Shown here: positions 10,319 to 19,987 of the stretch, piece after piece | How the letters are laid out: each line of letters opens with the position of its first letter | Numbering within the stretch: the stretch's first letter is position 1 | Assembly (NCBI GenBank): GCA_000697055.1 | Contig: JNDT01001830.1 | Location: 1 to 29,189, forward strand | Direction: 5' to 3' | From: Saksenaea vasiformis B4078 | Taxonomy: Eukaryota > Mucoromycota > Mucoromycetes > Mucorales > Saksenaeaceae | DNA length: 29,189 nt | Translations under genes and position numbers: made by a program | Notes under the pieces: generated by a model | The model's input: the letters and a program-made list of their open reading frames with translations, nothing else | Told to the model about the DNA's origin: nothing | Databases searched by the model: none

Positions 10319-10324
10319 AATAAA
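10319..10324 (+). terminator. Polyadenylation signal AATAAA of QCR10
   Basis: AATAAA lies 45 bp past the QCR10 stop, followed by a second copy and an A-rich stretch. Confidence 0.5.
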
Positions 10325-10799
10325 GTAAAATAAACATAAAAAAAAAAGAACAGCATAACGGTTTTTCTTTGTCACGCCACACAGATCTAGGTAGGTAAAC
10401 TCGTGGTGATGCATCGGTTGATGTTAGATCCGTATTGCCGAGAAAAAGAGGAGAGACGAGTGTATACCAGAGAGCGAGAAACTGAGTGATAGAGAGAATG
10501 ACATAGAGAGAGAGTGTGAGATCTCAGCCTTATCTTTCTTTTTTTCTATTTTTTCTAATGCATGTATCTTATGGGCGAATAAAAAGTGTCAATAAAAATT
10601 TATTACATAGAAACAGTCGAACCTGGCATGAGTCTGCATGGTGTTTTTTACTTTTGCGTTACGTTGAGTTCGGACATTGAAGTAAACGTTGGATGCTATT
10701 TTCGATCTCTCTCTATCTGTCTCTCCCTGACAGCTTAATCCTCGGGTAGAACAAGAAGAAGTTGTTGTAATTTATGCTTTACGACTCCGTTTCCCCTAA

Positions 10800-10911
10800 T
10801 ATAAATACGCCCTCTTTTCGTCTTTCTTTTTTTCTTTCTCTTTTAACCTTACATCCTCCATCTTCTTCTTCTTCTACCCCTTTATCGACCTTCCTTTTTT
10901 TTTTCTCTTAA
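10800..10911 (+). promoter_or_regulatory. TATA box and CT-rich leader of the GH16 gene
   Basis: TATAAATA at 10800-10807 is followed by about 100 bases composed almost wholly of C and T, ending just before the ATG at 10914. A TATA box with a CT-rich tract is common in strongly expressed fungal genes. Confidence 0.6.
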
Positions 10912-10913
10912 TC

Positions 10914-12259
10914 ATGAAAGTGACCTCCCGTTACGGCTCCTTGTGTGCCTTTTTTGCCTTTGCCCTATTCCAATCCTCCGAAGTCGTCTGTGCGGCTGAT
11001 ACACGTCCCTTGTGCCATAACTATCATACCGATTTCTCCAAGTCCATGGGCGAATGGTTCGAGGTCGACCATGAAAAAAAGACCAATGAAATCACCCCAG
11101 ATGGCTTGAAGATCAAATTACTTCCTCCTCATAACCGCAAACAATCGAGACAACACGGCACAGGTAATTGCCAATTATTTTCTGTTTCAATGATTTAACA
11201 TCTTTCTGTCCTTCTAATTCAGGTCTTCCTTACAATGAAGCTGAAGGTCGTGGCGCCACCTTTAACGCGACTTCCATCATGCATTATGGTCGTCTTTCGG
11301 CCAAGATCAAGGCTGCTTCTGCAGGAGGTGCCATTACTGCCTTTATCCTAATGGCTGATAACAATGACGAAATTGATTTTGAGTTCGTGGGAGGTAAGTT
11401 CACCCGAAATCCATTTTATAAGAGTATTAACATAAATGGTCTTTTTTTTTAAAAAAAAATAAAATAATTAAAGCTGACCCTCACCACGTCCAGTAAGTTG
11501 AAACACAGACAATGAGATGCAGCCCAGTGAATAACATCATGTTTTTTACGTGTAGGACAAACTATTTCTGGGGCAAAAACATTGTTTATGGCGTGAATGG
11601 TGGTAACCATCCTATCGGCGGCAATGCCTATGAGGAATTCCACACCTATACCATTGACTGGTAAAAAAATCTCTCTAGAATATAAAGCCCAAATAAGACT
11701 GACATGTTTTCTAGGTCTCCTGAACGTATCCAATGGTATGTCGATAACCGTCTCGTCCGTGTCAAGGAAAGAGCCCAAACTTGCCGTAATGGTGTTTGCC
11801 AGTATCCCTCGCACCCTGCGTTAGTGTCTTTTTTTTTTGAAAAAGCGCCGCCTATTCTGACTTTTTTTTCTTTCTTCTTTTCTAGTCGCGCTCAAATCTC
11901 GCTTTGGGATGGTAGCAAGGCACCTGGCACTGCTCAATGGGCCAATGGACCGATCAACGTACGTTTCCGCACCTTAGTAATCATAATGGAAAGTAATTGA
12001 TTTTTTTTTCTAGTGGAACCAGCACAAAGAAATTAGCGCCTATGTCAAGGAAGTTACTGTCACTTGTGATCCCCGCTACAACCGTGTTGAAGACTTGAAG
12101 GAGAAGCCTAAACCCGCCCCCAAGAAGAAACCTAATAACAAGAAGAAGCCCAACAACAAGAAGAAGCCTAACAACAAGAAGAAGACCAATAACAAGAAGA
12201 AGACGAACAACAAGAAGAAGACCAATAACAAGAAGAAGCCTAATAACAAGAAACACTAA
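10914..12259 (+). CDS. Secreted GH16 Crh-type chitin-glucan transglycosylase
   Basis: Seven exons: 10914-11163, 11223-11393, 11474-11492, 11556-11660, 11715-11819, 11886-11958 and 12014-12259. Introns are GT-AG, phases agree, and the product is 322 residues. The family (Crh1/Utr2) cuts chitin and joins it to beta-glucan in the fungal wall. An N-terminal signal peptide of about 27 residues ends near VVCA. The catalytic E-x-D-x-x-E core is present as NNDEIDFEFVG, followed by the micro-exon residues ADPHHVQ, then TNYFWG and HTYTIDWSPERIQWYVD, and a conserved cysteine pair in TCRNGVCQYP. The tail is unusual. Most fungal Crh proteins end in a Ser/Thr-rich stretch and a GPI signal, but this one ends in Asn/Lys repeats without a hydrophobic end, so no GPI anchor is expected. 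The start has a TATA box and CT tract upstream. Confidence 0.92.
12134..12241 (+). repeat. Six 18-bp coding repeats (NNKKK-P/T)
   Basis: Six perfect-length 18-bp units encode NNKKKP or NNKKKT, preceded by a proline/lysine stretch (KPAPKKKP) and closed by NNKKH and the stop. The repeat gives the GH16 enzyme a strongly basic C-terminus. Confidence 0.92.
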
Positions 12260-13365
12260 ATCAAAGATGTCTGGAACCTTTTCATTTTTTACCTAATGAT
12301 AGACCTTGTTGCCGATCAAATAATAAAATAACTCTCTTTTTTCCTAACTGGAAATTTTCACATGGACGGTTAAACAGAACCAATCGTTCAGTCCGTTCCC
12401 GATCACACACTGACTGTAGGTTCCGGACCTTCAGAGACACGGTCATCTTCCCCCCAAAAAAGCACTTAACCCCTCTCTTTGTCTCCATAGAGATCTTCAA
12501 GGGTAACTGTGTGACAAAAGCTAAACTTAGACACATCACGCAATTTTAAAAAAAAAGTTCCAGCTGCCAACTACCATTACCCAGAACAATTTTCTTTGGC
12601 CCCCTCTCTCTCCGCGGGACGTAACACGTTTTTTAACAACTTGTAACACACGGCACCTAACTTTCTTCTTTGTTCCATTACAAAGAAGACAGAATTCATT
12701 CCCAGATGATATCATTGCCACTAAAACAACTGTTCATTTAAAAAATAGGATTTTGTGCATCATCCTATCACAGGGCAAGCAGTTCATCATTTACCGCGTA
12801 GTTCCATGCCGGGCGCTTTTAGAAAAATGTTAACCTTTCTTTATTACGGATGGCATTTTTACTGTCTGTTCTTATGCATGATCGAGGAGGTGCAAAATCC
12901 CATGTAGCTGCAGGCAAAGAACAAACAATTAAACCGCCTGTTACTGCGTTCACCATTCCTTTTCTTCCTCCTCCTCTTTGATTTACTACACATTCAATGA
13001 ACCTATCCTGCCTTCGGTATGTTGCTTTGAAGTCATTCAATGTCTCATGTTGCACAAGGATATATATATTGTTCTCAGCATTAATTAATCGCCATGTCAA
13101 TATGGATGCATGAACGCGTCTATTTTTACGTCTGCAGCGTGACCTCCAGTCTTGCTTTGCTTTTACTGTACTTGCTTGTGGCGGCGTTTCAACACGTGGA
13201 GCACTTGGAATTCGCGCCATTTCATTGGCTATCCGAACTCTAATCCTGCGGGAAAACCTTGTAGAAAGAAAAAAAAAACGATGAGCAAGGTTGTACTTGG
13301 TTTTGCACGTTTTTTTCTTTTTTTTTTGTCATGAGGGCATAGTCAAGTAGATATGTATGTATGTA

Positions 13366-13396
<31 letters not shown>

Positions 13397-13709
13397 CATT
13401 TTAAGGTTTTCTTTTGTTCTTCGATAGAACAATTTTTTTTTGGTCCGCTCTTGGACGTCATGCATGGTGAATGCTCTTTCCGTCGTTCCTCCGACTGATG
13501 ATGAGAGCAAAGCGCGTGTATAATATGGTATAGTTTTGTAGTGAATGGAGTTTAAGTCAAAATGGATGGCAAAAGGTTTGGTCATCCAGTCTGTTTGTCA
13601 ATTTGTAAAATCCATAAAGGAATGTGTATAAAGGAATGTCAGGCTTTTCTTTATTTTTTATCTTTTCGCTTTGTTATTATTATTATTATTATTATTGTCG
13701 TTGTTTTCA
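12260..13709. other. Intergenic GH16 / PH-protein with microsatellites
   Basis: It contains the GH16 polyadenylation signal, an (ATGT)n(GT)n microsatellite at 13351-13396 and a TTA triplet run at 13674-13696 just before the next gene. A 133-codon minus-strand frame (12819-13220) begins with ATG but has no recognisable motif or splice structure; I do not call it. The remainder shows nothing. Confidence 0.5.
12322..12327 (+). terminator. Polyadenylation signal AATAAA of the GH16 gene
   Basis: AATAAA 63 bp after the stop codon, followed by a T-rich stretch. Confidence 0.5.
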
Positions 13710-16095
13710 ATGTTTCCATTTGGCGGCAATCAAGACTACCGCGTCACTCGTCCTCCGCGTGTTCTCTGGAAAGAGTCCCTTTTAAGATTGAAAACGTATC
13801 GCTATTTGAAGCGGATCGGTCCCACACATGAAGGTTCTTCTAAAAAGATGTCCTTGAAAGAGCAGGCCATCCAGTACATTCATCAAAGCATTCTTAAACC
13901 TGTACCGGCAATGCTGGAACCGTTGCCATCATCATCACAATCGGAACCATCGGCGCGATCGGCCGCCTCGATCACTCGGTTATCGCCCACATGTCCGTCG
14001 CTCTCCCGCAGTTCTGTCGAATCGGCGACGGCGGGGGAAGAAGAAGAAGAAGAAGAAGAAGAAAGAGAAGGAGAGCAGCGATCGGCCGCCGTGGTTACAC
14101 CAAATAACCCTATTGATAGAGATCATGAAGAGGACGAAGAAGAAGAGGGCCAGGAGGAAGATGCAGAGGAGGAGAATGGCTCGGTCGTGTCGCCACCAGA
14201 ACACTCGCCTTGTCCCCAACAAAGCCAAACAGTTCCACGATTTCCTGTGGCAGAGCGTATGCATCGGGCACTTCCTCCTCTACCTGGTTCCAACGTGAGT
14301 ACCACGAGTTCTTCCTCTTCGCATGCTGGTCATGAAAGAAGAAGTCTTCCAGATACACTCAAGCGAGCGAGAATAAACAGCAAGCAAAGTCTTTACAAAG
14401 CAGCTACATGGCTGGGGCGGCCAATCCAGAAACTCTTATCTTCACCCCATCTGCACCAGGTTAGCAAAATCATGTGCTCCAACCCACAGATGGCCCTTGA
14501 AAACTCCTTTGATGACACCCATATGGATAAATGGTTCGCGTCGGAGAATTCTTTATCAACCGATGAGACAGCAAGCACAACAACAGAAGGTGAAGGGAAT
14601 CGAACGAGTACCGAAACACCTCGAGGCCCAACGCTTCTACAAAATAAGCGTACCGATAGGTAACGAGTAAATGAAAAAATAAAAGAGGGAACCGCCAGTA
14701 CTCATTTGATTAGGGCAACTCCGCTGGTGATCGATACCGGCCATCGATTGTTCAACCATCCCAGCAAAACGGTTCTTCATTGCAAAGGTAAAAAATTAGA
14801 GACAGAAAAAAAAAGCGTTACTGATTTCTTATTATAGTGGTTCAAGTGACCAACTGGACCTCTTCGCGTGGTAAGCCTACTACTATTTACCCTCCAAACC
14901 CCCCCAAAAAAAACGACCAAGCTGATCACACGCGTCATTTACTTAGATTCTGTTTACGAGTTGTCTTTATGTCTCAATGATACCATCAAGCCATTTTATC
15001 AAAGTACTATGAAAAAAGCTGGGCAAGGTGTAAGTGCCGATCAGCCCGATATAGCCTTTTCTTTGTAAGTAGCTGTCGGTCTTTTTCCAGGAAATGAAGC
15101 TCATGCAGGTTTAGAGATATCGATGAACCGTTTGAATTGAGTTTTCTTGTTTCTGCTCAACGTATCCGTCGTTCATTCACTACTAACTTTGCCAGTATGT
15201 GGCATCGACGTCGCCGCGTGCTGTCAGAGAGAAACGGAATGGCTTCTGACGCGATGCAGCCTGTCGGCTTCACACCACGTTTATCCAAAGATTATTTGGA
15301 AACCTTGGAAACAAAGCATACCTATAATTATCGAATCAAGAACACATGTGAAAATCAAAGTAAACGTGTCGACATTGAACTCATCGTAGAGTTCGAGGTG
15401 CTTCGACAGACAATACCACGTAGGGTGACATATCCTTGGGCTAACTTGCAACAGTCCCCTGCACGTTCCAATGTGCTAAGTGAAGAGGACGATGAGGGTG
15501 GTTTGGCGGATTCGACAGTCCTCGACAAAGCGATCCAACAATGTCAATCAGGGGATCATTTGACCATCTATGTGCGAGGTCCTGCTTTTCCGGTAGGTAG
15601 ATGGGGACAAACAAAAAGGAAAGCGAGAGTAGTTTGTTGAATTGGACTGATTTCCTGTAGTCATGGAAACGCTACTGGGTTACTTTGGAAGGAGAGCATC
15701 TCGTCTTACGACCTTTTTCTTACAGGGTACATTGATTGATTATTTATGATTATGTGTATAGGATCACTCAGTCCTTGTAGGATAAGGCACCACTGTTTTT
15801 TATTCCACTTGGACCTCTCCAAAGAGTATATAAACCAACAGAAGAAGACTGTGAAAACATGTCAGTTGAAAGAAAACGTGGATTTGTTTTACAATTCCAA
15901 CGTCGCAAGGCAATGGTGATTGTTGACGAAGTCCAGTTGGACGAAGACGAATATCCAGAAGGAAAAATGTACCTGTTTGCAGACAGCCTCGAACAGAGTC
16001 TCAATTGGCGTCGTGCACTTCGATCCTATGCCCAAACAAACGTGGATACCCAATCACAAGACGATCACGGCGTCGATGTGCGTTTCCTATGGTGA
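13710..16095 (+). CDS. PH-domain protein, possibly Bud4/anillin-like
   Basis: Seven exons: 13710-14659, 14714-14787, 14838-14870, 14947-15064, 15109-15592, 15661-15726 and 15781-16095. GT-AG introns with matching phases give 679 residues. The first exon encodes a long, probably disordered region rich in Ser, Pro and Glu with poly-Glu runs. The middle (about residues 330-520, FELSFLVSAQRIRRSF to DHLTIYVRGPAF) may be a C2/anillin-homology-like beta domain. The last part is a PH domain with the classic WKRYWVTLEGEHLVLRPF strand pair, the strand GFVLQFQRR and the closing helix SLNWRRALRSYA. PH domains bind phosphoinositides or proteins at membranes. The layout of disordered N-terminus, beta domain and C-terminal PH domain is that of fungal Bud4/anillin septation scaffolds; this is inference. 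I start at MFPFGG because an upstream in-frame codon run comes from the TTA microsatellite. Confidence 0.8.
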
Positions 16096-16705
16096 TTTAA
16101 AGAGAAAAAAAATATGCATGTCTCCCCATTTTCTTCTTTCATTTGATTCGAACAATGCAAAACAAACCCCGACATTCATGTTGTTTGCCTCTCATGATTG
16201 ATCTAACGTCGAAAAAAAAAAAGGAAGGAAGCCCATCGGAAGAGTTCGGATAATAAAAAGTTTACTTTGTCCTCGTGTCTTTGTTTTTCAACATGCGTGC
16301 ACCATAGAAGTCTAGCTGTGGCAGTGATATGCTGAAACAGGTTCTTATTAACTGCAGATGGTTCTGACTGTCTTCATTTCTCTTTCTCTTTGTTCACAGG
16401 GTGCTGGGCGAGCAAGGGACGACTTTTCAGAAAAAAAAATGAACGTTTTCATGTGCTGACCCGGCGGAGTTTCTCAGGGAAGCATTAAGGATCTTCAAGT
16501 CGATTCAATCATTTCTTAAGTAACGCTAGATAGATGGGTAAATCGTGTAGTATTAGATAAAATTACAGTCAAAAAAAGAAAAGGATCTATGTACAACAGA
16601 TGTTGGACCTCCCAGAGGCCACAATGAGGGAGAGAGATGGTTGAGGGAAGAGGGTTGATTTGTACATCTAAGATGTGAAGAGAGAGAGAGGGGGGAGGAG
16701 AGGCT
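16096..16705. other. Convergent intergenic spacer
   Basis: The spacer between two converging genes holds AATAAA at 16252-16257 for the PH gene and a GA-rich run at 16678-16699 next to the transporter stop. I see nothing else. Confidence 0.6.
16252..16257 (+). terminator. Polyadenylation signal AATAAA of the PH-domain gene
   Basis: AATAAA about 157 bp past the stop codon, in an AT-rich stretch. Confidence 0.4.
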
Positions 16706-18145
16706 CTAGTGACCAGTTCCTTGGTAGGTCTTGACGAGTTCTTCAATGGCTTCCTTGGTACCGAATATCAGACCAACAAGACCAAGAAGAATGATAAGGA
16801 AACACCAGGCCAGTTCATAGATAGGCTTGTTGCGGAAACCAGTCAGACGGAAATAGAAAAGGACAGGGAATACAAAGATCAGACCACAGTTGGCGAAGGC
16901 ACCAATCAAAGCCATGAGCAAGTCAAAGTGAGGGACGACGCAGGCAATGACGCCGACAAAGACCATGACAGCAGTGCGTAAAACGAGACGAATGAGGAAT
17001 TCGCGCCATTTTCCGAAACGTTCGACAGTAATGGAGAACATATCTTCAACATCGAGCGAAAAGGAGGTAACCAAAATAGGAGAAGCGGTCAAAACGTGGA
17101 TGGTCATCAGAACAATGGCAATGATGCGAGGAACTCCTGGGGGAATACTGTTGTACACCGGGCTTGCAACGGTGGTACCATAGACGGCATAGCCGGGAAC
17201 AGCCGACAAAAAGTACATGAGGGCGCAAGTAGACAAGCCAAGAGCAACCACCTTGGGCCATTGCTTGGGTTTCTTCATCGAAGCTTCCACGTGAGGATAA
17301 ACGGCGTTACCACCGAAACTGAAGGAAATGGTGCTGAGGGCGATGGGGAACTGGGTCCAGATGACGGAGTCGTGGTGAATGCCAGAAAGATCTTTTTGGT
17401 TGACGCAGGCTGCGACTAGGACAATGAGGACGGTAACAAGAGTGGCCAGCGCACCAAATGCACTCATGACAGCTACTTCGCGCAACGTCTTGACCAAAAT
17501 AAATGGAATGGCTACAATGGCGCAGGAAATAATAATCCATGGGGTGTCACCCAATTCGGCGACCGTGCCTTTGCACAATTGGTTAATATTCTGGCCGGAA
17601 AGAACCATGTAAAGAATGGGAGCACCGAGCAAAATCCAAGCGTTGAAAAAGAAGGTAACCCAGCCACCAACAACACCAAAGGACGCGGTGGCAATGTCTT
17701 TGTAAGTCATCAAACGTTCTTTGCCATTGGCATAAAGACATCGAACAAGGATGGTACCGGTATACTGAAACAAACAAAAAGGCTTGTGAGTTTCGGGCAA
17801 TTTTTTCACGGATAAACAAACTACTTACGATAGACATGAGCCAAGAGAGACCGAGAATTAACAAACTCAGCCAGCCACCTTGCCTCAAAGCAGCGGGTAA
17901 GCCGAGTGTACCCGTGCCGGCAATCACACACACTACGTTGACATAGGCGAGAAATGAAGATCCAGCATGGGAACGATCAACGTCTTTAATTTCGCTGTAC
18001 TCGACTTCCTCTATTATAGAATTTGGGTTAGGTTCATACAGCCAATGGACGAGGATGGTGATGATGATAAATTACCACTATAGGCTTCGTGCGTGACTGA
18101 ATCCTGATAATGTGTCGAGGTCTTTTTCTCGTCCGAAAAATTCAT
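16706..18145 (-). CDS. AAAP-family amino-acid transporter (vacuolar AVT-like)
   Basis: Three exons: 18145-18076, 18010-17829 and 17764-16706, joined by introns 18075-18011 and 17828-17765, giving 436 residues. A hydrophilic N-terminus of about 45 residues leads into the family signature NVVCVIAGTGTLGLPAALRQ at the first membrane helix. About ten further hydrophobic segments follow, among them SFSFGGNAVYPHVEASM, which matches the F-x-G-x2-hxPxhxxxM block of the AAAP/AVT group. Members move amino acids with protons across the vacuolar or plasma membrane. The intact glycine-rich first helix and full length suggest a working carrier; substrate and membrane cannot be read from sequence. The ATG is preceded by a TATATATAAA box at a suitable distance. 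Confidence 0.92.
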
Positions 18146-18223
18146 GTAAGTTATAATGTGTGCTTAATTAGGAGAGAGAAGGAAGTATGTAAAAATCTTT
18201 TTTGTAAGTTTCTTTGACAGGGT

Positions 18224-18233
18224 TTATATATAA
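18224..18233 (-). promoter_or_regulatory. TATA box of the amino-acid transporter gene
   Basis: TATATATAAA on the minus strand, about 80 bp upstream of the ATG at 18145. Confidence 0.5.
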
Positions 18234-18541
18234 ATTTGGTGGCGCTTTTGTTTCAAAAGGGTTATCATTAGACGATCCAATGAAAATCAAGGTCGCTGTG
18301 TTTGGTTGGATAATACGTCCTTGAGTCATATGCTGATAGTGTCCAAATCAGGAAAAACGGTTCCCTTTTTCTTTACCCTTCAGATAAAGTTTTCTCACAC
18401 TGTTGCTTTTGCTCGTCTTCACACGGTTCTTTTTTTTCTTATTTTGGTTTTCTTGTTTTTCATTCAATTCAACACATCTTATAACACGTCGTTTTCTCTT
18501 CTAATTATTAGCATCTCAAGGTATAATACAGAAGGAAGAGA

Positions 18542-18853
18542 ATGTCGGTGTCAGAAGTCCGAACCAATCTTCACCACTGGGTACACATGACTCAAGGGAC
18601 ACTCTTCGTGATTAGTGGGCGGAGTCGAATCGTCTTACTTCGGGTCATCGCGGAGTTTATCGCTTCCCCTGATCGATGTGGTAAGAACAAATCAACAAAT
18701 CTTATCGTTCAAATTTTAAACCAATAAAAATGATCCCACACGTTATTGGTTTCCCCCTTTTCCCGAGATTTTTAACAACCGTGCGAAATGAAACCTCTAG
18801 CGTGGGGCTTGCGTGAGAAAATAGAAACATATGAACAGACCATAAATGAATAA
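18542..18853 (+). CDS. Small hypothetical protein, 63 residues
   Basis: An ATG at 18542 follows a long T/C-rich leader (18420-18510). Exon 1 (18542-18680) ends in a canonical GTAAGA donor. A CTCTAG acceptor at 18800 opens exon 2 (18801-18853, TAA), with matching phase. The product has a hydrophobic centre (TLFVISGRSRIVLLRVIAEF) and a charged end (GLREKIETYEQTINE). An A/T-rich stretch with several TAATAAATAAA words follows the stop. I do not recognise the family. The promoter-like leader, good splice sites and tidy end argue for a real gene, and a small organelle or membrane protein is possible. It is divergent from the amino-acid transporter gene. Confidence 0.42.
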
Positions 18854-19710
18854 TAATAAATAAAAAAAATAATGTAAAAAAAGGAAAAAGAAGAAGTATA
18901 TTACCTCTTTACTAACTACAACGAAGCGACTCTCATGTTGAAGAAGAAGAAGAGGAATTCTTTTCCCTTTGTTTTCCGCAGTATCTTCTTGTTCTCCCAC
19001 GCTTACCTTATTTTAACCATTTTGTCACACAAGGATATGGTATACTGGCGCCACGTTTTAAGAATAAGAACTTACTACAATGTATAATAAAGCGAATACA
19101 CGTCATGATGTTGGTTATTTTTACCAGATGCTTTTGGGAACAGGAACAAGCCCGGTATTCGGTACTCGATGTAAAATAATGTTTGTCATGTGCATCTCTT
19201 TATTTGTGTAAAAGAAAAAAAAAGGGACCTTATCATTGTTACCTTTCGGCGGGTGATAAAAACTACCTTTACTTCGTCTCTCCCGGCATTCTCCTTTCAT
19301 TCCTACTGAACAAACAAAAATAACGTGTCATAAAGAATCATACGAATGAACTCACTATACGTTCTGAACTTTCATTCCCAATTATCGCCTGAGCATCAAA
19401 AACATAGTTCAATTTGGGTAGTGATTAAAGCTTACGTAGTGTAATTGTCACACAATCGAAAGAAGGTTTACGATTGACAATACCATTGGCCAACAGTCAA
19501 CGAACCCCGCACTTTGATCATGTGCGCAAAAAACTCGATATCGCTAGAATTGTAACAAGAAACGTTCGGTTGACCCGACATTCAATCTACAAACCTGTCG
19601 TTTAGAAAACGTTATAACTCCATCCAACGGAATCCTCACTATAGCTCAGTTATCTTGCATCGTTGAAAGAGCAGCCGTTTGGTCTTACTGTTTCAAACAG
19701 CGCGCATCTC

Positions 19711-19753
19711 TTTCTTTTTCTTTTTCTTTTTCTTTTTCTTTTTCTTTTTTTTT
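19711..19753. repeat. TTTTTC microsatellite
   Basis: Six-base TTTTTC units in series, merging into a T run. Such tracts also stand in front of real starts in this window, and an ATG lies 23 bp further on. Confidence 0.9.
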
Positions 19754-19927
19754 CGCCTAATACGTCTACATCATCATGGTACGATTATCGAAAAAACTGT
19801 GGGTTCTTTTTTTCCTAATGATCCATCTCTATATTTGGAAATTTAGATGATCCTTGTCTCATCTGTACTTCGGTCCGTTCTTCCTAACGAGCATACCAAA
19901 CTTGAGCAAGGTCATGCAGCTCTTTAC

Positions 19928-19987
19928 TGCACTAAAATCGTTTTCGTTTCTAGTGCATGTCGGGCTAACCCGATACCCAACTTGGGT
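19928..19987. other. Three adjacent short hairpins
   Basis: Back-to-back perfect inverted repeats: TGCACTA/TAGTGCA (19928-19934 and 19951-19957), TCGGG-CTAA-CCCGA (19960-19973) and ACCCAA-C-TTGGGT (19975-19987). They lie within a 55-codon open frame, 19847-20014. Confidence 0.6.

Larger units (their letters stand above)
10275..10913. other. Intergenic QCR10 / GH16
   Basis: It holds the QCR10 3' region, a GAGA-rich patch at 10450-10530, a second AATAAA cluster near 10575-10600 and the promoter of the next gene. No coding signal is seen. Confidence 0.5.

Noticed and set aside
12819..13220. 133-codon minus-strand frame between the GH16 and PH genes
   Set aside because: It has an ATG but no motif, no splice signals and no promoter-like leader; likely chance.
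13980..14358. Minus-strand Phe/Ser-rich frames opposite the PH-domain gene
   Set aside because: Shadows of the poly-Glu coding region.
16709..17815. Plus-strand frames across the amino-acid transporter
   Set aside because: Antisense to a clear membrane transporter; no independent features.
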